Assembly (NCBI GenBank): GCA_964632945.1
Contig: CAZWCX010000029.1
Coordinates: forward strand, 1 to 64,000
Length of the DNA: 64,000 bases
Direction: 5' to 3'
DNA from: CAZWCX01 sp964632945
Lineage (GTDB): Bacteria; Planctomycetota; MHYJ01; WSZJ01; CAZWCX01
Part shown: positions 50,990 through 59,105 of the stretch, piece by piece
Position numbering within the stretch: the stretch's first letter is position 1
Layout of the letters: every line of letters begins with the position of its first letter
The notes under the pieces: model-generated
What the model was told of the DNA's origin: nothing
Database searches by the model: none
Seen by the model: only the letters and a program-made list of their open reading frames with translations
Translations under genes and position numbers: made by a program

Positions 50990-53119
50990 ATGTCGCGCCG
51001 CCGGGTCTTCGCCACCATCATCCTGCTGCTGTTCCCGCTCGGCCTGATCGAAGCCCGCCTTTTCTACCTCCAGGTCCTCAAGGGGGACGAATTCCGGGAG
51101 CAGGCGGAAACCACGGTCACGTCCATCGAGATCATCCCGACCGGACGCGGGCGGATTCTCGACCGCAACGGCGTCGTGCTTGCGCAGGACGAACGGACGT
51201 TTCAGATCGACCTGGTGCTGCACCAACTGCGGGTTCCCCGGCTCAGCCCCGGGGAGGTGCGCACCCTGGTGCGGGTGACGTCCGACGAACTCGAGCGGCG
51301 ACCGGAGATTTCGTCGGTCCCGACGAGCATGAGTCGGCTCGCCCGACTCTTCGGCGTGCCGCGGGAGTTGCTGGAAACGGCCCTCGAATACGCCCTCGTG
51401 AATCGCGCCGTCCGCGCCGTGGCCACGGTCACGGGGAAGGACGCTTCCCATCTGTTCGGGAAGGTGGAGGTCGCCTACCGGCGGATTGCCCGCCTGACGG
51501 CGGACAAGACGAAGCGGGACGCGCGGCGGATCGCCCAGATCCAGCGTGAGATGCCGATCCGGCTGATCAACGAGGTGGACTACGACGTGGCCTCGGAGAT
51601 CCGGGTGAACGCGGAGAAGTACCCCGGGGTGGTGGTCACGGAGCGGCTGCGGCGGGTTTACCCGCAGAAGGGCGTCGGATGCCACATCGTCGGCTACGTG
51701 AGCAAGATGAGCGAGTCGCAATATCACGACCTGGAGGCGCAGGGGTATTTCAGCCAGGGGTTGGTCGAACTGATCGGTGAGGAGGAATATGCCCGCAAGG
51801 AGCGTCATGGCACGTTCATGGCCGACGTGGTGGGGAAGTCGGGGATCGAACTCGAGTACGACGAAATCCTGAAGGGCGCGCGCGGGGCGATGATCCTGGA
51901 ACGGGACCTTTTCCACCGCAACCGGCGGATCCTGAAGCACGCCCCATCCACGCGCGGGCGCGACCTCCGCCTGACGATCGACATCGAGCTCCAGCGGCAG
52001 GTGGAGGCCGCCCTCCAGCACGCCGACGTCAAGGGCAGGCCGGGTGTGGCGATCGTCTGCGACGTCGCGAGCGGAGAGATCCTCGCGCTGGCGAGCGTGC
52101 CGACCTACGATCCCAACGACCTCATGGCGCCGGTCACCCCCGAGGCGTATCGCGAGATCTTCGAGTCGCCGTTGCGGCCGCTGATCTGCCGTGCGGTGCG
52201 CGGCGAGTACCCCCTGGGCTCCGTGTTCAAGGTCGTGACCGGCCTGGCCGCATTGCAGAAGGGGGCGGTGGGGCTGCACTCGCCGATCGATTGTTCGGGG
52301 AAGTACAAGCCCGATGTGAAGCGGTTCAACTGCTGGATCTGGAACAAGTACAAGGGGCAGCACGGGCCACTGATCCTGCCCGAAGCCCTCCAGCGCTCGT
52401 GCAACGTCTTCTTTTACCACGCGGCCGCGCGTACGGGGGCGACCGATCTCGTGCGCGAGACGCGCGAGTTCGGTTTCGGCCTTCCGACCGGGATCGACCT
52501 GCCCGGCGAAAGTCAGGGGAGCGTCCCCGGCATGGCCGGCCTGGCCACCGGCCGGGCGTCGGGGGTTACGCCCAACGAGTTGCTCAACCTGTCGATCGGA
52601 CAAGGGCGGCTGATGGTGACGCCGCTGCAGGTGATGCGCATGATGCTGGCGATCGCCAACGGCGGCCGGTTGGTGGACTTCCGCCTGAATCGAGATGCGC
52701 CGCGGTCGACCCGGACCCTGGACGTGCCCTCGTCGCATCTGCAGGCGATCCGCGAAGGACTGTATCTCGTCACCCACGCGAAGCAGGGCACGGCCTACAA
52801 GACCGGGCTCTGGCAGTTCGGGGCGGCGGGAAAGACCAGCACCGCGGACGTGGCGTCCGCGGCGGCGGCCGCCGCCAATCCCCGACTCAAGCCCCACGCC
52901 TGGTTTTCGGGCTACGCCCCTCACGACCGCCCGCGCTACGCCTTCGTCGTCGTGGTCGAGAACATCGGAGCCGGCGGCGAGTTCGCCGCACCGGTGGCCA
53001 AGCGGATCCTGACCGCGTTGGGTGTCCCGTCGGCCGGCGGCCGCGGGGAACCCAGCCGGGATTCGACGCCGATCGATCCGGGCGAAGACGAAGTGCTTCC
53101 CGCCTCGGACGAGGATTGA
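50990..53119 (+). CDS. mrdA: Penicillin-binding protein 2 (elongasome transpeptidase) with KTS motif
   Basis: A 709-residue class B PBP that cross-links peptidoglycan with RodA. Membrane anchor 7-25, dimerisation domain with GRGRILDRNGVVLA, transpeptidase domain from about 320. Active site SxxK in PLGSVFKVVTG, second motif SCN in QRSCNVFFYH. The third motif, usually KTG or KSG, reads KTS (AGKTSTAD), an uncommon substitution at the wall of the active site that may affect beta-lactam binding. ATG 50990 is preferred to the TTG six bases earlier because GAGG is better spaced. A basic-acidic tail follows the domain. Confidence 0.93.
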   Translation: MSRRRVFATIILLLFPLGLIEARLFYLQVLKGDEFREQAETTVTSIEIIPTGRGRILDRNGVVLAQDERTFQIDLVLHQLRVPRLSPGEVRTLVRVTSDELERRPEISSVPTSMSRLARLFGVPRELLETALEYALVNRAVRAVATVTGKDASHLFGKVEVAYRRIARLTADKTKRDARRIAQIQREMPIRLINEVDYDVASEIRVNAEKYPGVVVTERLRRVYPQKGVGCHIVGYVSKMSESQYHDLEAQGYFSQGLVELIGEEEYARKERHGTFMADVVGKSGIELEYDEILKGARGAMILERDLFHRNRRILKHAPSTRGRDLRLTIDIELQRQVEAALQHADVKGRPGVAIVCDVASGEILALASVPTYDPNDLMAPVTPEAYREIFESPLRPLICRAVRGEYPLGSVFKVVTGLAALQKGAVGLHSPIDCSGKYKPDVKRFNCWIWNKYKGQHGPLILPEALQRSCNVFFYHAAARTGATDLVRETREFGFGLPTGIDLPGESQGSVPGMAGLATGRASGVTPNELLNLSIGQGRLMVTPLQVMRMMLAIANGGRLVDFRLNRDAPRSTRTLDVPSSHLQAIREGLYLVTHAKQGTAYKTGLWQFGAAGKTSTADVASAAAAAANPRLKPHAWFSGYAPHDRPRYAFVVVVENIGAGGEFAAPVAKRILTALGVPSAGGRGEPSRDSTPIDPGEDEVLPASDED

Positions 53120-53159
53120 TTTCCGGGACCGCCCCGGGTCTGCTCAATTGGGATCTCCG

Positions 53160-54317
53160 ATGGAACGCGTCCCCTGGAGCGTCCTCACCCTGACGGCCCT
53201 GCTCACGGTGGTCGGATTCCTGGCCATCGCGGATGCCGCACCCGAATCGGACCTCTTCCTGCGCTCCTTCGTCGGCAAGCAGCTGATCGCGTGCATCATC
53301 GGCCTTTTCATGGGCGGCGTCGTCGTCGCCATACGCTATTACCGCTATCGCGACTGGGCCTACCTGCTCTATGGCATCAGCCTCTTCTGCCTCCTGCTCG
53401 TCCCGGTGATCGGCGGCGTGCAGATGGGGGCACGGCGTTGGATCCCGCTCGGAGGATTCAATTTCCAGCCGAGCGAGACGATGAAGCTCGGCCTCGTCTT
53501 CTGCCTCGCCCGGTACATGATGTATCGCGACAATCTGACCAAACTGCACGGGCTGATCGGACCCGCCGTGCTCACCTTCGTCCCGATGGCCCTGGTCCTG
53601 ATGCAGCCGGACCTCGGCTCCTCGCTGGTCTTCGTGCCGGTCTTCCTGGTCATGATTTTCGTCGCCGGCGCGGACCTGCGGCACCTGCTCGGCTCCATGG
53701 CCCTGGGGCTGGCCTCGCTCCCCGTGGCCTACGGTTTCCTGCTGCACGACTACCAACGCAAGCGAATCACCGCCTTCCTCGACCCCAGCAAGCTCGATCT
53801 GGAAGAGGGGTACCAGCTCATCCGCGCCAAGATCGCGATCGGCTCGGGCGGCGTGCTCGGGCGCCTCTGGTCGGAGAGCGAACTGGACTACTCCCGCTAC
53901 GTGCCGATCCGCCACAACGACTTCATTTGCACCGTGATCGCCGAGGAGGTCGGATTCGTGGGCGCGAGCGTTCTCGTGACGCTCTATGCCATGCTGATCT
54001 GGTTCTGCCTGCGGATCGCCATGCGCACGCGGGAGCCCTTCGGCCGGCTCCTGGTGGTGGGGATGACGACGTTCTTGGGCGTCCAGATCGCCGTCAATCT
54101 GGGGATGAACATCGGACTGGCCCCGGTGACCGGGATCACGCTTCCGTTCGTTTCGTACGGCGGGTCGAGCCTGATCACCTCCTATCTTGCGATCGCGGTG
54201 ATCGTGAACGTGGCGATCAACCAGACTCCGGGCTTCGGACGGAAGGAGTTCGAGGACCTGGAACCCGATGCGGTGCCGGTCGGCCTGGACCGGGACGTGA
54301 TCGACCGGCGGCGGTAG
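53160..54317 (+). CDS. rodA: Peptidoglycan glycosyltransferase RodA
   Basis: A 385-residue SEDS-family polymerase of lipid II during cell elongation. About ten membrane helices. Signatures: GARRWIPLGGFNFQPSE, QPDLGSSLVFVPVF, the long extracellular loop with GYQLIRAKIAIGSGG (catalytic Asp/Glu region) and RHNDFICTVIAEEVGF, and ITLPFVSYGGSSLI near the end. It starts 40 bp after the PBP2 gene, its enzymatic partner, and ends the rod cluster. Confidence 0.95.
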   Translation: MERVPWSVLTLTALLTVVGFLAIADAAPESDLFLRSFVGKQLIACIIGLFMGGVVVAIRYYRYRDWAYLLYGISLFCLLLVPVIGGVQMGARRWIPLGGFNFQPSETMKLGLVFCLARYMMYRDNLTKLHGLIGPAVLTFVPMALVLMQPDLGSSLVFVPVFLVMIFVAGADLRHLLGSMALGLASLPVAYGFLLHDYQRKRITAFLDPSKLDLEEGYQLIRAKIAIGSGGVLGRLWSESELDYSRYVPIRHNDFICTVIAEEVGFVGASVLVTLYAMLIWFCLRIAMRTREPFGRLLVVGMTTFLGVQIAVNLGMNIGLAPVTGITLPFVSYGGSSLITSYLAIAVIVNVAINQTPGFGRKEFEDLEPDAVPVGLDRDVIDRRR

Positions 54318-54395
54318 CCGGCGTCCGCGCGGCGAAAGCAGGAGGAGCGGGCGGCGCGTTCCCGAGGCCGGGGCCTTTGCCGCAGCCTCAGGGGA

Positions 54396-54425
54396 TTGAC
54401 GACCTCCTTGCGCCCCCCCTATAAT
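54396..54425 (+). promoter_or_regulatory. Promoter of the YebC-family gene
   Basis: TTGACG (54396-54401), an 18-bp spacer and TATAAT (54420-54425). The expected start is near 54432, giving a 56-nt leader with AGGAGAAGGA before ATG 54488. Confidence 0.72.
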
Positions 54426-54487
54426 CAATGCGATAGCGGTATCGAGTCCGGACCCCACGTCCGGGAACGAACGGTAGGAGAAGGAAA

Positions 54488-55225
54488 ATGTCCGGTCACT
54501 CTCACTGGGCGACGATTCGGCACAAGAAGGGTGCCGCCGACGCCAAAAAGGGCAAGGTATTCTCCAAGCTGGCCAAGGACATCGCCCAGGCCGCCAAGGA
54601 AGGCGGCGGCGATCCCAAGATGAACGCGAAACTCGCCATGGTCGTCGACAAGGCCAAGCTGTCCAACATGCCCAAGGACAACATCGAACGCGCGATCAAA
54701 AAGGGCACGGGGGAACTGGGCGGCGACCAGTACGAGGAAATCACCTACGAGGGGTACGGCCCGAACGGCGTCGCGATCATGGTGGAAGCCCTCACCGACA
54801 ACAAGAACCGGACCGCGCCCGAACTGCGCAAGATGTTCGAGTCCAAGGGCGGGAGCCTCGGCGCCTCGAACTGCGTCGCGTGGATGTTCGATCGCAAGGG
54901 CGTCATCGCCATCCCGACCAGCGCCATCGGCGAGGACGACCTGATGAGCCTCGCACTCGAGCTGGGCGCGGACAACATGGAGACGGCCGGGGACACCTAC
55001 ATCGTCACCACCGCCCCGGTCGATTTCGACAAGGTGAAGTCCGGACTGGAAGCCAAGAAACTGACGATCCAGAGCGCCGAACTGACGAAGGTGCCCAAGA
55101 ACTTCGTCAAGCTGGATGCCACCGAGGGACAGCGGGTGCTCGACCTGATCGAAGCCCTTGAAAATCACGATGACGTGCAGCAAGTGCACGCCAATTTCGA
55201 GATGGCGGAGTCCGTCGCGGGCTGA
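54488..55225 (+). CDS. yebC: YebC/PmpR-family regulatory protein
   Basis: A 245-residue protein of the highly conserved YebC family, described as DNA-binding regulators and, for several members, as factors that ease ribosome stalling on difficult motifs. The N-terminus MSGHSHWATIRHKKGAADAK is diagnostic. Further signatures: FSKLAKDIAQAAKEGGGDP, MPKDNIERAIKKGTGE, YEGYGPNGVAIMVEALTDN and NRTAPELRKMFESKGGSLG. Its length is normal. It has its own strong promoter. No ruvC/ruvAB genes follow, unlike in many bacteria. Confidence 0.95.
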   Translation: MSGHSHWATIRHKKGAADAKKGKVFSKLAKDIAQAAKEGGGDPKMNAKLAMVVDKAKLSNMPKDNIERAIKKGTGELGGDQYEEITYEGYGPNGVAIMVEALTDNKNRTAPELRKMFESKGGSLGASNCVAWMFDRKGVIAIPTSAIGEDDLMSLALELGADNMETAGDTYIVTTAPVDFDKVKSGLEAKKLTIQSAELTKVPKNFVKLDATEGQRVLDLIEALENHDDVQQVHANFEMAESVAG

Positions 55226-55266
55226 AGCCGGGCCGCCGCGGTTCCGCAGGGGAGAGGCACGGAGCG

Positions 55267-57273
55267 ATGCAAGCGGCGACGCCCCGTGCCTCCGTCGTTT
55301 TCGGCGCGCGGACCCGCCGCGCCGGCCTTTGCCTGGCGCTGCTGGCCCCGTTGATTTACCTCCCTCACGTGCCGGGCGCGCCGTTCCTGCAGACGGCGTG
55401 GACGGGGATTGGGGCCCTGCTCGCGTCCGCCGGCGCGTGGTCGGTCGATGGCTTGGCCTGCCTGCGGGGACCGGACCGACGGCCCATCCGATTCCTCCTG
55501 GCGGCGGGAGGAGTCCTCCTCGGCGCGGGACTCCTCGCCCTCCCCCGCTCGACCGACCTCCTCGAGTGGCGACGGTCGATGCTGCATCTCCTGTCCTGGA
55601 CCCTGCTGGTGTACGCCTTCGCTTCGGAGGCCCGCGATCCCCGATCGACTGCGCGCACCGTCCGCTGGCTCCTCATCGCGGGCTTCGGAGCGGCGGGCGT
55701 CGCCGTCGCCGGTGCGCTGTGGGGGGCGCCGAACGCGTTTCTCCTGAACGGCCAATGGACGGGAACGTTCGGCAACCCGAATCCCGCGGGCGCGTTCGCG
55801 GCCCTGATGTATCCGCTGTGCCTCGGCGCAGCCCTCGACTTCGAGGACCCGGACGAGAAAGGGCCCATCGCGCCGGCCGGAACGCGATCCCCCGCCTGGC
55901 TCGACCGGCTCCCCGCGGCGGCGGCCGCACTGGTCGGCGCACTCCTGCTCGGGACGGGGAACCGGAGCGCCTGGGCGGCCACACTGCTCGGGGGCGGCGT
56001 CACTCTCTGGGTCGCACTGCGGAACCGCCCGCGGAACACCGCCCCGTCCGCCTCGCTGCGGGGACTGGCGCTGGCCGCCGCCCTGTCCGCCCTCCTCGCG
56101 CAACTCGGCGACGCGCCCCGCCCCGGGGAGCGGCTCCGCGCCGATTCCGTCTCCCGATCCCTCTCGGTCCGGATCCGGGTGTGGAGCGGATCGCTGAAAC
56201 TGGCGCTGGCGCACCCGCTCGCCGGCGCCGGCCCCGGTCAATTCGCCGCCCGCTTCCCCCCCTATCGTGACCCTGCGGAGCACCAGATCTCCGGCGAACT
56301 ATCGTCCGTGGGGGACGCGCACAACACCGGACTCGGCCGCCTCGTCGAAAGCGGCCTCGCCGGCCTCGTCGCGATCCTGCTCGGCCTCGTCGGATGGATC
56401 GGGAGCGTCTTCCCGCGGCGCACCCCCGTGGCGCACGCCGGCCTCCGGGCAGGGTTGCTCGGTTCCGCGACCGCGCTCGCCGGGGTGGCATGCTTCCACG
56501 ACCTGCTCCCCCAACCCGCCCTGCTTCCCGGCCTCGCAGCGGCCGCCGCGCTCGGCCCCGGGTGCGTCGGCGAACTGGCCGGGTCTTCGCCCATCCGACC
56601 AGCGGTCGAGCGCGGCTTGGGCGTCCTTCTCCTGACCGCGACGCTCGCCCTGGTCGCCTGGGCGGGCATCCTTCCCGCCTGGGCCGCGCTCGAAGCCGTG
56701 CGCGCGCCCGACCTGCAAGACTCCGACGATCGTTGGGACCGCGCCCTGTCCCGAACTCCCGACTGGTCGGAGGCCTTGCGCCGATCGGGCCGGTTCCGGG
56801 ACGCCCTGGCCCGACGCCCCCAGGATCCCGCCCTCTGGAATGACTGGGGGATTCAACGGGCCCGGGAAGGCGACCTCGAGGGAGCGCAGTCGGCCCTGGA
56901 GCGCGCAGTCGCCCTCGCCCCTTCCCTGTTCCTGGCCTGGACGAACCTGGCCATCGTGCGGGAACAGCGGAAAGACGTCCCCGGCGCCCTGGCGGCCTAC
57001 CGCCAAGCCGCCCGCGCCCCCTCCCCCTCCCTCGAATTGGCGTGGTCCGCTGCCGGCCTCGCCGCGCGCCACGGAGAGGTCGCGGAGGCCGTGCGCTGGC
57101 TCCGCCTCGTCCTCGAACTTTCCCCCCTCCATGTCGCCCATCGCGCCGGCAACGATGGCACCGGGGAGCCCCACCCGGACTTCCGCTCCTGCCGGGAGGA
57201 TCCGGAGTTTCGCGCCCTGGTCGAGGAAGCCCGGCAGCGGATGAAGTCCGAAACTCCCCCCGCGGGCTCATAG
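55267..57273 (+). CDS. O-antigen ligase/polymerase-like membrane protein with TPRs
   Basis: A 668-residue protein with about eleven membrane helices (residues 15-480) and a C-terminal soluble part with TPRs (about 520-640: WNDWGIQRAREGDLEGAQSA, FLAWTNLAIVREQRKDVPGA). The family hallmark is the periplasmic loop VWSGSLKLALAHPLAGAGPG followed by DAHNTGLGRLVESGLAGL, the Wzy_C/O-antigen ligase signature with its catalytic-type His. It would transfer or polymerise a lipid-linked glycan at the periplasmic face. It starts 41 bp after yebC. Whether it is a WaaL-like ligase or a Wzy-like polymerase cannot be told. Confidence 0.82.
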   Translation: MQAATPRASVVFGARTRRAGLCLALLAPLIYLPHVPGAPFLQTAWTGIGALLASAGAWSVDGLACLRGPDRRPIRFLLAAGGVLLGAGLLALPRSTDLLEWRRSMLHLLSWTLLVYAFASEARDPRSTARTVRWLLIAGFGAAGVAVAGALWGAPNAFLLNGQWTGTFGNPNPAGAFAALMYPLCLGAALDFEDPDEKGPIAPAGTRSPAWLDRLPAAAAALVGALLLGTGNRSAWAATLLGGGVTLWVALRNRPRNTAPSASLRGLALAAALSALLAQLGDAPRPGERLRADSVSRSLSVRIRVWSGSLKLALAHPLAGAGPGQFAARFPPYRDPAEHQISGELSSVGDAHNTGLGRLVESGLAGLVAILLGLVGWIGSVFPRRTPVAHAGLRAGLLGSATALAGVACFHDLLPQPALLPGLAAAAALGPGCVGELAGSSPIRPAVERGLGVLLLTATLALVAWAGILPAWAALEAVRAPDLQDSDDRWDRALSRTPDWSEALRRSGRFRDALARRPQDPALWNDWGIQRAREGDLEGAQSALERAVALAPSLFLAWTNLAIVREQRKDVPGALAAYRQAARAPSPSLELAWSAAGLAARHGEVAEAVRWLRLVLELSPLHVAHRAGNDGTGEPHPDFRSCREDPEFRALVEEARQRMKSETPPAGS

Positions 57274-57439
57274 GCCGGATTGGTTTCCGGGGGTCGGGCG
57301 GATGAGTGCGCCCGCGGGAGACCGACTCCGCATCCGGATCACCGACCGTGGGCGGGAACGCCCGCGGTGCCGGGGGGCGGTCGAGAGGCGCGGCGCTGGG
57401 CGGCGCTGGAGACGCTTTGCGCGCAGGTTGCGGTGGGAA

Positions 57440-57512
57440 TACCCCCGTCCCGACTTGAACGGGAACCGCTGGCTCCGGAGGCCAGTGCTCTATCCAATTG
57501 AGCTACGGGGGC
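57440..57512 (-). tRNA. tRNA-Arg (anticodon CCG)
   Basis: A 73-nt cloverleaf on the minus strand. Acceptor GCCCCCG pairs with CGGGGGT (G1-U72 wobble), D stem GCTC/GAGC, anticodon arm CTGGC-CTCCGGA-GCCAG with anticodon CCG, short variable loop CGGT, T arm TCCCG-TTCAAGT-CGGGA, discriminator A. The CCA end is not encoded. It reads the codon CGG, which should be frequent in such a GC-rich genome. It lies in the gap between the O-antigen ligase and the FHA gene and on the opposite strand. Confidence 0.95.
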
Positions 57513-57705
57513 GGGATTCGACGTATGCGTTCCTGATTTTAGGCCCCCCCTCCACCCCTGTCAAGCAACACCACCCGCGGACGCATGCGAAAGAGCCCGC
57601 CGCGTCGCCGGCCATCGAATCCTCTTGTCGCGCGAACTTCCGCTGGTAAGATACTCCTTCGCTCGAGGGCCCCGTGCGGCCGGCAGGAGGAGGAGTTCAG
57701 CCCCC

Positions 57706-58911
57706 ATGAATCAACCGTACCCCGTCAAGCTCATCTGGGTCGACGATCCTCGCTACGAATACCCCTTGAGCTCGGCTTCCTTCACGTTCGGCCGCGACGC
57801 CACCTGCAGCCTGTCCCTCCAGGGCAACACCAAGGCCTCCCGGCAACACTCGGAAATCATCTATCACGAGGGCCAGTACTGGGTCCGCGATCTCGGTAGC
57901 CAGAACGGGACCAGGCTCAACGGCAACAAGATCCAGCAGGAAATGCTGTTCGACGGCGATTGCATCCAGCTCGCCGGACTTCGCTTCCGATTCGTCAACC
58001 CGTACACGCCCGCCCCGCCCGACCGGGCGCGGATTCAAAACACCGCCTTCCAGGGACCCCGGGACGAGGAAGGGACCGGGACCATCATCCAGGTTCAGGG
58101 AGTCGCCCCCGCCAAAGGCCCGAACAAGGCCTTGGTCGCCGTGGGCGTGGCGGGCGCCCTGCTGGTCCTGATGATCGGCTACTTTGCCCTGACCGGCAAG
58201 GGCGGTTCCTCGCGCCGCTTCCCCGACGCCACCAAATACGGCGTGCTGGCCATCCAGTTGAAGGAAGAGGCCCTGATCAGCATCCCCTACTCGGGCGTGA
58301 TGATCCGCAACGAGGAGGTCTTCTCCGCCTCCCCCGTAGGTAGCGATCAGTTCGTGATCAAGATCACCGGCCGGGAACCCGGCACGGGAGACCTCTACGT
58401 CCGGGGAGCCGACAAGAAGACCTGGTACGTGGTCCAGGTCCTGGTGGAGGCGCTTCAGTCCTGGCCTCCCGGCTGGGAGGACCCGGACCGGCAAAAGGAG
58501 GCGGACAAGGCGGTCGCGGAGGGCGATCTGCACTTCAAGAACCGCCTCGACTTCGTCGCCATGCTCAAGGCCTATTACCTCTACAAGAAAGCCTCCCGGC
58601 TCTATACCAATTGCCGTCACACCTCTCCGGAAAACAACCGGATCGTCGAGCGGTTGCGCGAGATCCAGCCGGAACTCGACAACAAGGAATACTCCCTGGT
58701 GCAGGAGTTGAAGTCCGCCTGGACGGCCGGGGACTTCACCAAGGCGAAGGAATCGGTCGGACAGCTCCTCCGCTTGTTCCCGCCGGACGGGAGTGGGACC
58801 GCGGTCATGGCGCTGCATGGCGACCCGGTGAAGCACCGGCAGTACTCGATGCTGAACGACTTCCTGGGGCGACTGGCGAGCGAGTCCGCGGGCACGCCGT
58901 CGGGCAGTTGA
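57706..58911 (+). CDS. FHA-domain membrane protein
   Basis: A 401-residue protein starting at 57706 after AGGAGGAGGAG. The N-terminal FHA domain (about 20-95) has the phosphothreonine-binding residues: FGRDATCS, ASRQHSEI and DLGSQNGTRLNG. One membrane helix at 142-162 (ALVAVGVAGALLVLMIGYFAL) separates it from an extracytoplasmic part with a small beta domain (about 180-275, IQLKEEALISIPYSGVMIRN) and a helical TPR-like tail. FHA domains dock on phosphothreonines made by Hanks kinases, of which this window has six, so it is a likely reader of their signal. The specific partner is unknown. Confidence 0.85.
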   Translation: MNQPYPVKLIWVDDPRYEYPLSSASFTFGRDATCSLSLQGNTKASRQHSEIIYHEGQYWVRDLGSQNGTRLNGNKIQQEMLFDGDCIQLAGLRFRFVNPYTPAPPDRARIQNTAFQGPRDEEGTGTIIQVQGVAPAKGPNKALVAVGVAGALLVLMIGYFALTGKGGSSRRFPDATKYGVLAIQLKEEALISIPYSGVMIRNEEVFSASPVGSDQFVIKITGREPGTGDLYVRGADKKTWYVVQVLVEALQSWPPGWEDPDRQKEADKAVAEGDLHFKNRLDFVAMLKAYYLYKKASRLYTNCRHTSPENNRIVERLREIQPELDNKEYSLVQELKSAWTAGDFTKAKESVGQLLRLFPPDGSGTAVMALHGDPVKHRQYSMLNDFLGRLASESAGTPSGS

Positions 58912-58936
58912 GCGGCCCGCCGGGCATCCGGTTTCT

Positions 58937-58965
58937 TTGACTTCCCGGCGGACCTGGGGTATCAT
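58937..58965 (+). promoter_or_regulatory. Promoter of the lptD-like gene
   Basis: TTGACT (58937-58942), a 17-bp spacer and TATCAT (58960-58965). Transcription should start near 58972, leaving a leader of about 130 nt that contains the GNRA hairpin listed next. Confidence 0.65.
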
Positions 58966-59063
58966 CATCCCCTTCTGCTCAATTCACGAAAACCTTTGCG
59001 CCTTTGACGGTTGCGGCGTTGGCCGGAGCCGGTCGGGGCGCAGGGAGTCGGCCTCGTCACCCC

Positions 59064-59079
59064 GACCCCGTGAGGGGTC
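59064..59079 (+). promoter_or_regulatory. Leader hairpin with GTGA tetraloop
   Basis: GACCCC/GGGGTC form a perfect 6-bp stem closed by GTGA, a GNRA tetraloop, in the untranslated leader of the lptD-like gene, 27 nt before the chosen start. It may control translation or mRNA stability. Confidence 0.4.
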
Positions 59080-59105
59080 CGGGACTGGTTGGGGCCTGCC
59101 GAAGG

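Noticed and set aside
57302..57649. Open frames across the tRNA region
   Set aside because: They cross the tRNA-Arg gene and show no coding character.
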